Made by a program: the position numbers and the translations under genes. A stretch of DNA of 38,309 nt from Verrucomicrobiota bacterium (GTDB lineage Bacteria > Verrucomicrobiota > Verrucomicrobiia > Limisphaerales > AV2). Each line of letters begins with the position of its first letter. The first letter of the stretch is position 1. Positions 1 to 8,929 of the stretch are shown one piece after another. The stretch spans positions 1 to 38,309 of the forward strand of contig QHNT01000275.1 in the NCBI GenBank assembly GCA_003218515.1, in the 5' to 3' direction. A model generated the notes under the pieces. That model searched no databases, was not told the DNA's origin, and was given only the letters and a program-made list of their open reading frames with translations.

Positions 1-101
1 TAGTTGAAAAGCTCCAGCGTATGTTCCTGGGCGCTGCTGTCGCCGTGCGGCCCGAGCGCAAACCGCCCAGGCCTAAGTTGTCGCTGTATCGTTCGTATCA
101 T
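1..101 (-). CDS. possible N-terminus of a protein running off the left edge (MIRTIQRQLRPGRFALGPHGDSSAQEHTLELFN...)
   Basis: Open minus-strand frame from ATG at 101 to the window edge with protein-like composition; too short to identify. Confidence 0.35.
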   Translation of the reverse strand, partial: MIRTIQRQLRPGRFALGPHGDSSAQEHTLELFN

Positions 102-160
102 TTTCAGAGGCGGGTCAAAAAAATCGTGTTTTGAACAACATGCGCCTAATTCAATGGCAG

Positions 161-329
161 TGGGGAAGGGGTGAGGGGGTTCATGGGAAGGGAAAAAATT
201 GGACGTGAATCGAAGCCATGAACCGGTCGCAATCCCCCTCAACCGCCCTCCGGGCACCTTCCCCCCCACTGGGGGAGAAGGACGGGATGAGGGGGTACGG
301 TTCATGGAGAGGGAAAAAATTGGACGTGA
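161..329. repeat. REP-like GC-rich palindromic repeat with a duplicated module (GGTTCATGG..AGGGAAAAAATTGGACGTGA)
   Basis: Module near 171-207 recurs near 284-329; CCATGAACC...CCCCCTCA (217 onward) is the inverse of TGAGGGGGTACGGTTCATGG ending at ~307. Related copies near 7263 and 27731. Confidence 0.65.
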
Positions 330-578
330 GTGTGCAGTTAGATTTGGGGAGCACATATTCAGTTCAAACAGCGAAACACGCGAAATACGCCGAAGCAGAT
401 GGGAGAGCAGACCGAATGCTCGCTATCTTCGTGACGAGTTCTGGATGGCCTCCACGGCGCACAAGGCAACGGGATCGCCGGCGACAGCCCCCCTGCCATT
501 CGATTGCTGGTCGCGGACAAAATCGATGAAAGTGGTGGGTCAGGCATGTAGCGCGTTTTGCGCCCCGGCCCACGGTTG

Positions 579-1475
579 CTACCTCTGATAAACCGGGCCG
601 TTGAAAATCTCGTTCGGAAGGGGAGCTTTGTTTATGAGGTACCAGGAGAGGTTCCATTTCACGAGTTGGGCCGAGCCGCCAAACATCCCAACCACGGCTC
701 CTCCAGGGAAATTGGTCCTGGTACTGGGTCCATTGGGATTCGGAAGATTAAACCATCCAGGGACACCGGCATGACGAAGGGACACGCCGTTACCGGCGTC
801 TCCCGGCGGCGGGACGTTTGAAGCATCATTAAAATTAAATGGATCCAGTTCATTCTGTTCCCACAACTGCCAGTCGGTGGCGAGAAAGTCGCTCAGTTTG
901 TAGGTTTTCCCATTAAGGTCCGCTTTGCCGATGTTATTATAACCGCCAATCGTGCCGTCCCAACAGTAGGAGGTGAGCTTGACCGGCCGACCCAACCAGA
1001 GTTGCTTTAGCTTGCCCCCGCCGCGGGTCGCCGCATCTTTTGGACACCAACAGATTTTGTAGTCGGTCAGTAACGGTCCAAGCTGGCTGATTTTAAAAAA
1101 GGCCACCTGATTGCTGAACTGAACGGAGTTGACGTCCTTACCTGCAGCCGATTGTGGGGCGGGTGGACCGCCGGGAATGCGACCATTGTTCTTGGTCGCG
1201 TAAACCCAACCGTCGGGGCCGCTGAGATCCCCACCCCAGGTCGGATGCGCGACATGATCGTTGTTGTCTCCAGCATACAGGTGGCTGGCCAGGAGCATTT
1301 GCTTCACATTGTTCAGGTCGAGCGTCATTTGGGCGCCGTCCTTGGCCCTGCTCAGCGCCGGCAGCAGCAAGGCCGCCAGGATCGCGATGATGGCGATGAC
1401 GACGAGCAATTCAATCAAGGTGAACCCAGTTCTTTTGGCGGATTGGCCTAAGAGAATTCGCTCCGATGATTTCAT
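579..1475 (-). CDS. prepilin-type N-terminal cleavage/methylation domain protein (type II pseudopilin-like)
   Basis: 298 aa; N-terminus [31 protein letters not shown] is a canonical prepilin motif. Confidence 0.9.
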   Translation of the reverse strand: MKSSERILLGQSAKRTGFTLIELLVVIAIIAILAALLLPALSRAKDGAQMTLDLNNVKQMLLASHLYAGDNNDHVAHPTWGGDLSGPDGWVYATKNNGRIPGGPPAPQSAAGKDVNSVQFSNQVAFFKISQLGPLLTDYKICWCPKDAATRGGGKLKQLWLGRPVKLTSYCWDGTIGGYNNIGKADLNGKTYKLSDFLATDWQLWEQNELDPFNFNDASNVPPPGDAGNGVSLRHAGVPGWFNLPNPNGPSTRTNFPGGAVVGMFGGSAQLVKWNLSWYLINKAPLPNEIFNGPVYQR

Positions 1476-1640
1476 ATCAGCTCACTGGTTGAATGGCATT
1501 GGTTGCGTGCGAACAAGGTCAATCTAGGCGAAACCGGTCTTTGGTCAACCGACAATTGCACGGGCATTCAAACGCACACTCGCGCCAGGTCTCAGGACGA
1601 TGGCAGGGCTGGGCCAGGCGAAATCGGACTGAGGAGCACC

Positions 1641-2009
1641 TCAGGCATGCAGCGCCCGTTGCACTTCGGCCCACATCTGGTCGAGCGGCTGGGTTTTGTT
1701 CAAGTAACCGGCGGCCCCCTTTTGCCGCGCCTCCTGGAGGGTCTTTTCGTCCAGACCGATGCCGGAAAAAAGAATGATCGGGAGGTCAGGACGGCCTTTT
1801 TTGATCGGTTCCAACAGGTCCAGGCCGCTGGATTTTTCGCCGAGGTTGATGTCAAGAATCACCAGGCGAATCGGCAGCTCGTTGACAAGTCGCAAGGCGT
1901 CGGCCCCGGTGCTGGCAGTGCTCACCGTGCAGCCGCGGCGTTTGAAGTAGATCGACAGCAATTCACGCGTGGGAGCTTCGTCGTCCACCACCAGAATGTG
2001 CTCGCTCAT
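1641..2009 (-). CDS. single-domain response regulator (CheY-like receiver)
   Basis: Translation from ATG at 2009: MSEHILVVDDEAPTRELLSIYFKRRG...LVILDINLGEKSSGLDLLEPIKKGRPDLPIILFSG...GAAGYLNKTQPL. Acidic DDE, phospho-acceptor D and conserved K present. ORF upstream of 2009 is probably not translated. Confidence 0.88.
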   Translation of the reverse strand: MSEHILVVDDEAPTRELLSIYFKRRGCTVSTASTGADALRLVNELPIRLVILDINLGEKSSGLDLLEPIKKGRPDLPIILFSGIGLDEKTLQEARQKGAAGYLNKTQPLDQMWAEVQRALHA

Positions 2010-2209
2010 GGGTCCATATTTTTTCAACCTGTCGCCGAAAACGCAAGCAGAACGCTCGTCGGCAACGCACCTTTCGCCGGGCTTTTCTACCGCTTGGTAA
2101 GCCAAAGTTGCCGGCTGATCACCGTCCGAAGCAGGCGCCCCGTCGTCTTTACTGGCGAAGGTAATGTTAGCCCTCAAACGGCCTGTGGAATCCGAGCAAG
2201 GTCTGGCGG

Positions 2210-2385
2210 CTAGTACGACAACACGGAGATTTCGTTACATCCCAAGGCTCCCGCCCGTCGCCAGGCCAGCAGGTAGGGCGCGTCACTCCGTGCGCGCCGC
2301 AGACTCGAATCTGTTCACCAAGCGGCGCGCACGGAGTGACGCGCCCTACCTGACAGACATCGAAATTTCTTTGTCACAGTACTAG
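2210..2385. mobile_element. MITE-like dispersed element, copy 1 (CTAG-flanked, TIRs, internal 30-bp-arm palindrome)
   Basis: CTAGTACGACAACACGGAGATTTCG...CGAAATTTCTTTGTCACAGTACTAG; inner arms 2271-2300 and 2322-2351 are perfect inverse complements around the loop AGACTCGAATCTGTTCACCAA. Second copy at 31563-31739. Confidence 0.85.
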
Positions 2386-3242
2386 CGGACCACGAGGTTT
2401 TGAACCCAGTTGCCCGGCTTCGTTTTGCCGATCCAAAACGCTTCGCCCACTCCAACCATGGGTGGATTGGAATCCCATTTTTTCGCATCGTATTCGTAAA
2501 TCACATAATTCTGGCGGTCGCGGTCAAACAGGTGGACCACGTCGCCTTCACTGATCGGGAAGCCGAGGTCTGAATGCAGCCGGCCTGGCTTGGGGATCTG
2601 CGAACTGCGAACAGAAAAACCGGCGGCAATGGGAAGCAGCAGATTCCCTTGCATCACTTCGCCGGTGAAGTTGATGTTCTTGAAGTCGGAACTCGGATTG
2701 AAAAAAATCGCGCCTTCGCCTGGCACGAGGGTCTCATTCGCGTTGATCCATTTGCCTGCCCTGACGGTGTTCTCGGTGAGTTTGAACAGGCGCGTGTCGA
2801 ACTTGTTGATCGTGGTGCCCTCGGGCGCGTCAGAGAGGATCGAACTGATGGTGTTGGACGGCGCCTGCAGCGGATTGGCGATCATCGAGTAACCTGGCGG
2901 CACGTTGATCGTGACGTAGCCAACCACGTTGTCGGAGAAAATCGCCTCAGCGAGCACGCGGTAAAAGCGATAACTGAACTTGGACGCCTCCGAGTCCACG
3001 TAATCGACCGGTTCGCCGCCGGATTTGCCCGCCGACACGGCCTGCCAGTTTTGCAGGTTGGAGGACACCTGGATTTCGTAACTGGCGCCTTTAGGAATCT
3101 GAAACTTGAATTGAAACGGGCCATACGGAAAGCGAACGCCGGAGTGCAAATGCGGAGGCACCAGGGCCGCCAGTTTGCTCTTTTTGCCAAACAAGCCCGT
3201 GATGGATTCACCCACACTGCCCAGAAAGTTCTTTGGGTCCAT
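2382..3242 (-). CDS. hypothetical protein
   Basis: 286 aa ORF with an F5/fibronectin-like beta-rich segment (YEIQVSSNLQNWQAV...YRFYRVLAE); no specific family recognised. Confidence 0.7.
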   Translation of the reverse strand: MDPKNFLGSVGESITGLFGKKSKLAALVPPHLHSGVRFPYGPFQFKFQIPKGASYEIQVSSNLQNWQAVSAGKSGGEPVDYVDSEASKFSYRFYRVLAEAIFSDNVVGYVTINVPPGYSMIANPLQAPSNTISSILSDAPEGTTINKFDTRLFKLTENTVRAGKWINANETLVPGEGAIFFNPSSDFKNINFTGEVMQGNLLLPIAAGFSVRSSQIPKPGRLHSDLGFPISEGDVVHLFDRDRQNYVIYEYDAKKWDSNPPMVGVGEAFWIGKTKPGNWVQNLVVR

Positions 3243-3452
3243 AGTTTGCCAGTTCCAGTCTGACTGGATGAAAGATTCTTACGACTATCCGGCGGTTTTG
3301 GCAACCTATCGCGTTGAAATCGCCGCGGAGAAAATACCTAACCTCTTTGCGTGTTTCTCACCGGAGTCCTCGCGCGTTCGCGGCAGCCGCGAACAAAGCG
3401 TCGATTTCATTTGCCCCGCCCGCTGAAAGGCAGTCAGATCTTTGGGTCCACA

Positions 3453-4412
3453 ATGACGACCGTGAAAGCAAGCCTCATCGCGAATGTCATCGCGCTGTTG
3501 ACAGGAGTGGCCCAGGCGGCGGACGCGGCGGGCCGGCAATCCATCGACCGCCTTTGGGCCGGCCGGTTCAATTGGACAGTCGGGCCCCCGTTGGTCTCGC
3601 CCGCGGTTCGACCTGAGGACCCCTGCCAGTCCGTCAAGGATCCGTCGCTCGTCCGGCACAATGGCCGATGGCACCTGTTCTGCACCATCCGCAGTCAGAA
3701 GCGCACCCACCAAATCGAATATCTTTCGTTCGCAGATTGGAAGGACGCCGACAAGTCCGAGCGCCACGTGCTCAAAATCAGCAAGGGTTACTTTTGCGCG
3801 CCGCAGGTGTTCTATTTCGCGCCGCAGAAAAAGTGGTATCTGATCTGCCAAGTCAACGAGCCGTCGCGCAAACCGGCATTGCAACCCGCCTTTTCCACAA
3901 CCGGGAACCCGGCGGACCCGGATTCGTGGAGCAAACCCACGCTGCTCTACGCGCAGCAGCCGGCCCGTGTGAGGGCATGGATTGACTTTTGGGTGATTTG
4001 CGACGACGCGCGCGCTCACCTGTTCTTCACTTCCAACGATGGGCGGATGTGGCGGGCGGAAACAAAGATGGCCGACTTCCCCGGAGGCTGGAACGAGCCG
4101 GCGGTTGTGTTGCGCGACGACATTTTCGAGGCCAGCCACACCTATCGGCTCAAAGGGTTGAACAAGTTTCTGACCGTGGTCGAGGCGCAGGACGGGGGTC
4201 GGCGTTACTCGCATTGGACCGACTCCTTCAGCCACGGGGAGTTGTTGCGGGACGGATTCGATCAGAACCTTGAAGTTGATCCGGTTAATTTGCGTTTCCT
4301 CTTCCAGGGCGTCACGGACGAAGCCAAACGTGGAAAAGCCTACGGCGACATTCCGTGGCGGCTGGGAATCCTTGAGCCGGCAGATCAGCAACCCTCAATG
4401 AAGCATCGGTAA
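3453..4412 (+). CDS. glycoside hydrolase family 62-like alpha-L-arabinofuranosidase, putatively secreted
   Basis: KDPSLVRHNGRWHLFCT, YFCAPQVFYFAPQKKWYLICQ, WIDFWVICDDARAHLFFTSNDGRMWRAET and IFEASHTYRLKG resemble GH62; signal-like N-terminus from ATG 3453. Confidence 0.78.
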   Translation: MTTVKASLIANVIALLTGVAQAADAAGRQSIDRLWAGRFNWTVGPPLVSPAVRPEDPCQSVKDPSLVRHNGRWHLFCTIRSQKRTHQIEYLSFADWKDADKSERHVLKISKGYFCAPQVFYFAPQKKWYLICQVNEPSRKPALQPAFSTTGNPADPDSWSKPTLLYAQQPARVRAWIDFWVICDDARAHLFFTSNDGRMWRAETKMADFPGGWNEPAVVLRDDIFEASHTYRLKGLNKFLTVVEAQDGGRRYSHWTDSFSHGELLRDGFDQNLEVDPVNLRFLFQGVTDEAKRGKAYGDIPWRLGILEPADQQPSMKHR

Positions 4413-4967
4413 CGGATTCGGCTCGCGAATCAGCTCCGCGTCGAGGTCGAGAAAAAAGTCGAGTCGGCGGTCGGTCTCCGTGCCATCAATAGAGCGCGCC
4501 ATTAGAATGTAAGCCGCGTAGTGGTTTCCCTCCGACTCGACGAGGCTCGCGTAGAACTTTGCCAGCTCGGCGTCGATGGATTCCAACTCCCGGGCCAGGA
4601 TTTGAAACTTTTCGCAACTGCGCCCCTCGATCAGCGAGCAGCAGATCAGATGGTCGATGACTTGATGCCGTTGCCCGTTGCGCACCGACTTCATCAAACC
4701 GGAAATCCACGGGCTGGGGTGCGGCTGGCCAAACGGTACGCCGCGCCGCTTCAGCAAATCGAGCACGAGTTGGAAGTGCTGCAGTTCTTCGATGGCAATG
4801 GAATTGAGTTCTTCGACACGAGGATAGAGGTCGCGATATTTTTCCAGGTTCAACGCGGTCGTGGCGGCCTTCCGTTCCAGGTGCGCGTGGTCCACCAGCA
4901 CGGCGGGCAGATCGGCCAGAACTTTCGGCAGCCAGTCGGCCGGAATTTTTTCGCGAAACAACAGCAT
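4395..4967 (-). CDS. miaE: tRNA-(ms[2]io[6]A)-hydroxylase MiaE
   Basis: 190 aa ferritin-like diiron pattern: DHAHLERKAATTALNLE, EELNSIAIEELQHFQLVLDLLKRRG, CSLIEGRSCEKF, ESEGNHYAAYI. Convergent 18-bp overlap with the preceding gene. Confidence 0.86.
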   Translation of the reverse strand: MLLFREKIPADWLPKVLADLPAVLVDHAHLERKAATTALNLEKYRDLYPRVEELNSIAIEELQHFQLVLDLLKRRGVPFGQPHPSPWISGLMKSVRNGQRHQVIDHLICCSLIEGRSCEKFQILARELESIDAELAKFYASLVESEGNHYAAYILMARSIDGTETDRRLDFFLDLDAELIREPNPLPMLH

Positions 4968-4976
4968 GTGAAGAAG

Positions 4977-6692
4977 TCATTTCCAGGTGATGCCGACCAG
5001 ATTGGTTCTGGCATGATTCACCAGGATAAGATTGTTGTTGGCGAGAACGGCCTCCAGAACGTTTTGCGCCGTCACATTTTCCAGATGGAGGGAGACGGCA
5101 GGAAATGATTGCTTCAGCACTTTTGGGTCAATCTGCACTTGAAGGTCCGCCTGCCTCGCCAGGACTCGAATGACATCGAACAGGGGTGCGTCTTCGAATT
5201 CCACTAACGGCAAAACCTCTGGCGCCAGCACTGGCGTCTCAACTTCGAGCGACGCAAGCCGGGGCCAGACGGCGTCTCGCCCGTCCCAGAGACCGGAATA
5301 TCTTCTCCAAGCCGCCGCGAGTTGTGGATTGCCCCCGCCATCCACACCATCCAAGCCAACGGAATAGAGGTGGAGCAAGCCATCCGATTCCTGGCGATAA
5401 CGCAGCGGCCGGCCATCCATGTAATCCACGGGAACGGCCGCAAAAAACTCCGGTGAAAGCGCGTCGAGGTTGGGTGGGAACTTCCCATGGCGGAGTTGAT
5501 AACGCTTGAGCGAGATCGCCGCCACGGTCAGGCTGCGGTATGTTTCCGTTCGCATTACGACTTCGTGCGCACGCACAAAATTTCCCCAAACCATCCGGCT
5601 CATTTGGAAACGGAGGCCATTGTATTTGTCGAGGATCGAAGAGGAGCGGACCCTTGGTGGATTCAGTTCGGCTGACAGGCGGACCCAGGACTTGTGTTGG
5701 ACCGCCGTCCGCGTGGCATCGAGAGTCGGCTGCATTTCCTTCAGATAATTCAGTTCGTCCGATGCGGACCAGGCTAGGCGCCACACTGGATCGAAAACGT
5801 ATTCCCGGACAACATCTGCTGCGGATCGAGTCTGTGCGGGAGGGAAAGTGAATTGCGGGCGAACGCTCGCGATACCATTACTCCGCGAATAGGCGAACCA
5901 CGTCAGCGTCCTCGCCCGTTCCATTTCCCACGTGAGCGGGAATTCTTCCAACCACTTTGGTCTTTCCCACTCATGCTGCAATTCGGCCAGTTCTTCGTCG
6001 GTCCATCCGGGTGCTTGAAGCGCGGCCCAGGTGGCGTCGAGCGCCAGATCGGCGATGGCGACCCGGATCATCTGGTTGATCAGAGACAGGTCGTCTCCAT
6101 GCAGACGGGTCAGACGAATCAACGAGCGCAATGAGGTTAGCGCTGACGGGAATCGACGCTCGTGCAGTTCAAACATCGTCGCCAGCGCGAGCCACCTGGC
6201 AGTCGATCGTTTGGCGGCATAATTTCCAGAAGTGCCGAGGCTTCGATAGTTCACGCCACTCGCGGCTGCCGGCGTTTGCAACACTTCGTGGATCTCCTCG
6301 AGGCTTTCGCGCGCGGCGGCCAACTGTAGTGCCACCATTGCCCAGGTGTTTGTCCCGTCTGGAACCCGATCCGGCACCTCCTTCATCCATAGAGCCGTTG
6401 CTTCGCCCGGCCCGGCAATCTCGAGTGGCTTGAAATTTCCTGGCTCGATTGAGAGGCTGCGCAATTGATTCGCCGCCGTGTTGAATCGGAAAAGATTTGT
6501 GTCAACGATGGAGAGAGTTGGCGGCGCGATTTCGTCGATGGAGAATCTTTCACCGCGCGCGGCCATCTGTGCCTTCCACGCCTGCAACGAACGATTGCCC
6601 GCCAGATGATTGATCCACACAACAACGGCGACCAGACCAAGAAACACAAGTATTCCTGCGAAGATTTTGCGGGAAATACTCGGCGGACTCAT
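4977..6692 (-). CDS. membrane-anchored hypothetical protein with a C-terminal secretin/TonB STN-like domain
   Basis: ATG at 6692: MSPPSISRKIFAGILVFLGLVAVVVW (TM); mid-region HGKFPPNLDALSPEFFAAVPVDYMDGRPLRYR...SVGLDGVDGGG; C-terminus VEFEDAPLFDVIRVLARQADLQVQID...LENVTAQNVLEAVLANNNLILV is STN-like. Confidence 0.72.
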   Translation of the reverse strand: MSPPSISRKIFAGILVFLGLVAVVVWINHLAGNRSLQAWKAQMAARGERFSIDEIAPPTLSIVDTNLFRFNTAANQLRSLSIEPGNFKPLEIAGPGEATALWMKEVPDRVPDGTNTWAMVALQLAAARESLEEIHEVLQTPAAASGVNYRSLGTSGNYAAKRSTARWLALATMFELHERRFPSALTSLRSLIRLTRLHGDDLSLINQMIRVAIADLALDATWAALQAPGWTDEELAELQHEWERPKWLEEFPLTWEMERARTLTWFAYSRSNGIASVRPQFTFPPAQTRSAADVVREYVFDPVWRLAWSASDELNYLKEMQPTLDATRTAVQHKSWVRLSAELNPPRVRSSSILDKYNGLRFQMSRMVWGNFVRAHEVVMRTETYRSLTVAAISLKRYQLRHGKFPPNLDALSPEFFAAVPVDYMDGRPLRYRQESDGLLHLYSVGLDGVDGGGNPQLAAAWRRYSGLWDGRDAVWPRLASLEVETPVLAPEVLPLVEFEDAPLFDVIRVLARQADLQVQIDPKVLKQSFPAVSLHLENVTAQNVLEAVLANNNLILVNHARTNLVGITWK

Positions 6693-6770
6693 CCTGGAAC
6701 CAATACCATGCTGGTAGGAAGGTTGCGAACATGGTCTTGCATTTTCCGCGTGTCGGCGTTGGATAAAGCC

Positions 6771-7100
6771 ATGTTTCCCTACGTAACGCTGGCCAAAGAC
6801 AAGAGCTGGCAGCCCGGCCCCTACGACGGCGTTGAGCTGCTGGTGTTGCACAAGAACGAAATGACCGGCGGCGTGACGATTCTGCGAAAGTTCCGGGCCG
6901 GTTTGACCGTGCCGGCCCACATTCATCCACTGGCGAACGAATACTGCTACGTGCTCTCGGGCGAATGGGAGGAGAGCGGCGCGGTTTACACCACCGGCGC
7001 ATTTTTCTTCGCGCCCAAAGGTGTCAAACACGGTCCGCACCACGCCAAGACCGAAGTCATCAGCCTGACGGTGTTCGACGGGCCGCTGACGGTGGAGTAG
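6771..7100 (+). CDS. cupin-domain protein
   Basis: GGVTILRKFRAGLTVPAHIHPLANEYCYVLSGEWEESGAVYTTGAFFFAPKGVKHGPH is a cupin (ChrR-like) signature; start uncertain. Confidence 0.8.
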   Translation: MFPYVTLAKDKSWQPGPYDGVELLVLHKNEMTGGVTILRKFRAGLTVPAHIHPLANEYCYVLSGEWEESGAVYTTGAFFFAPKGVKHGPHHAKTEVISLTVFDGPLTVE

Positions 7101-7262
7101 CTCGTTCCGCGCCGGTGTCAGCAGGCGAGTCAGCGCGCCGTTCCGATGGACAGACCCACGAGCCGGTTCACCACGATCTCCAAATCGGCCAGCTCTTCTG
7201 CAGATCGGCATTTTGCCGGGCGCAACGCGACAGCACCACCAAGCTGCTGTGGCGCACGTATT

Positions 7263-7362
7263 CCCCTCACCCGGCGTGAAGGCCACCCTCTCCCCATCGG
7301 ATGGGGAGAGGGAAGGGTGAGGGGCCTTCGGAAATCTTGCCGGCCAGACTCGATACGGTGGT
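7263..7362. repeat. REP-like palindrome CCCCTCACCC..CCCTCTCCCCATCggatGGGGAGAGGG..GGGTGAGGGG plus a 3' extension
   Basis: Strong nested palindrome; right half and extension (CTTCGGAAATCTTGC...GACTCGATA.GGTGGT) recur at 21836-21888. Confidence 0.75.
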
Positions 7363-7529
7363 CACCCGCATTTTGCCCGCGGCGCCATTTAGAATTTACT
7401 TCGCGTCCAAACTTTGCTTTAATCCCCGGCTTTTCTGTAACTTACCAGTCTCCTGGCGTGTATTGTCAGGAACGGCGCTCGGTTCCCGTTTAACTGCATG
7501 TGCTGACGCAAACCAACGAAATATTTGTT

Positions 7530-8759
7530 ATGAAAGACCCTGTTTGTAATCCACTCAACCGCGTGTCGGCTTTGCCTCGCCGCACTTTCCTCAAAGGCGT
7601 CCTGGCCGGCACCGGCATGTTGGCCGCGGGCGGCCCGTTGTCCGCCGCTGAGTCCCTGGTGAGCGATTCCACCGCGACGAAACCCGCCTTTCGCGGACCA
7701 AACGTTATCCTGGTTCGCTTCGGCGGTGGCGCGCGGCGCAGGGAAACTATCGATCCGCAGTCCACCTACAGCCCGTTCCTCTGCCGCGAGCTGGCAAAGC
7801 GCGGGACGTTCTTCAACAACATGGAGATTGCGCAGATCGAGGGGCTGAATACCAGCCACGGCGAAGGCACGCTCAACATCGTCACCGGCAAATACGACAA
7901 ATACAAAGACATCGAAAACAAATTTCTCGGCGCGCGTTTCGAGCCGAAGGTGCCGACCGTGTTCGAGTATCTCCGCAAATCGTTTGCCGTGCCGCCGCAC
8001 CAAACGTTGATTGTCAACGGCGAGGATCGGCCCGACGAAGAATTCTACACGTTCAGCAATCACTTCGCCTACGGCATCAATTACCGCTCGAACATGCTCA
8101 GCCTTTATCGATTCAAAGCGTGGCTCATGCGCCGGCAGATCGCCGAAGGAAAACTGACCGACAAACAAATCGAGCAGCGGAAAAAGGAGCTGGCCAAATG
8201 GGAAAAGGTGGACTACCGCACCAGAGGCGAAGACCGCCAGGGACAGGAACTCGAAGCATTCTGGCAGCGCTGGCGCGAGTATTACGGCGACTCCGGTTTT
8301 GTGAATCCACGCGGCGACCGTTTGCTCACTGAGTTGACCGTACGCGCTATCAAGGAATTGCGGCCCAGGCTCCTCATGGTCAATTACCAGGACTGCGACT
8401 ACGTCCATTGGGGCAACATGAGCCATTACACGCGCGCCGTTTCCATCATGGATGAGGGACTGAGGCAAATAGTCCAGACCGTCGAGGCCGACGCGGAATT
8501 TCGCGACAACACCGTCTTCGTCGTCCTCCCGGACTGCGGTCGCGACAGCAACCCATTTGCGGACGTACCGTGTCAGCACCATTTCGGCTCGCGCTCGGCG
8601 CACGAAATCTTCGCGCTGTTCGTCGGGCCAGGAGTGAAGCGCGGCGCGGTCGTGGACAAGCGCGTTGACCAAAGCCAGGTCGCCGCCACCATCGGCCAGC
8701 TCATGGGTTTCAAAGCGGAGTGCGCAGAACAGCGGGTCCTGGAGGAGGCCATCGCGTGA
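7530..8759 (+). CDS. alkaline-phosphatase/sulfatase-superfamily protein with Tat-like signal
   Basis: PRRTFLKGVLAGTGMLAAGG Tat-like leader; PNVILVRFGGG, LLMVNYQDCDYVHWGN, DNTVFVVLPDCGRDSN resemble the superfamily. Alternative start at 7500. Confidence 0.7.
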   Translation: MKDPVCNPLNRVSALPRRTFLKGVLAGTGMLAAGGPLSAAESLVSDSTATKPAFRGPNVILVRFGGGARRRETIDPQSTYSPFLCRELAKRGTFFNNMEIAQIEGLNTSHGEGTLNIVTGKYDKYKDIENKFLGARFEPKVPTVFEYLRKSFAVPPHQTLIVNGEDRPDEEFYTFSNHFAYGINYRSNMLSLYRFKAWLMRRQIAEGKLTDKQIEQRKKELAKWEKVDYRTRGEDRQGQELEAFWQRWREYYGDSGFVNPRGDRLLTELTVRAIKELRPRLLMVNYQDCDYVHWGNMSHYTRAVSIMDEGLRQIVQTVEADAEFRDNTVFVVLPDCGRDSNPFADVPCQHHFGSRSAHEIFALFVGPGVKRGAVVDKRVDQSQVAATIGQLMGFKAECAEQRVLEEAIA

Positions 8760-8796
8760 ATCCCGAGGGACCGAGCGATCAACGCGGAACGGGAGC

Positions 8797-8929
8797 GCAG
8801 CCGCCTCGGCTGCTGTTCGGCGCGCCCCCGCGCCGAACCCCATCGCACGCGGCACAACCACCGGACACGGTAGAATTCGCAGAAGGACCAACGGCGAGGG
8901 CGCCGTTGGCCGCGCCCGTGGCGGGCGCG
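8797..8929. repeat. cluster of four consecutive perfect hairpins
   Basis: 8797-8813 GCAGCCG-CCT-CGGCTGC; 8815-8838 GTTCGGCGCG-CCCC-CGCGCCGAAC; 8888-8909 CCAACGGCG-AGGG-CGCCGTTGG; 8911-8929 CGCGCCCG-TGG-CGGGCGCG. Confidence 0.8.

Noticed and set aside
3306-4391. 361-aa minus-strand ORF
   Set aside because: Antisense to the GH62-like gene; no recognisable motifs.
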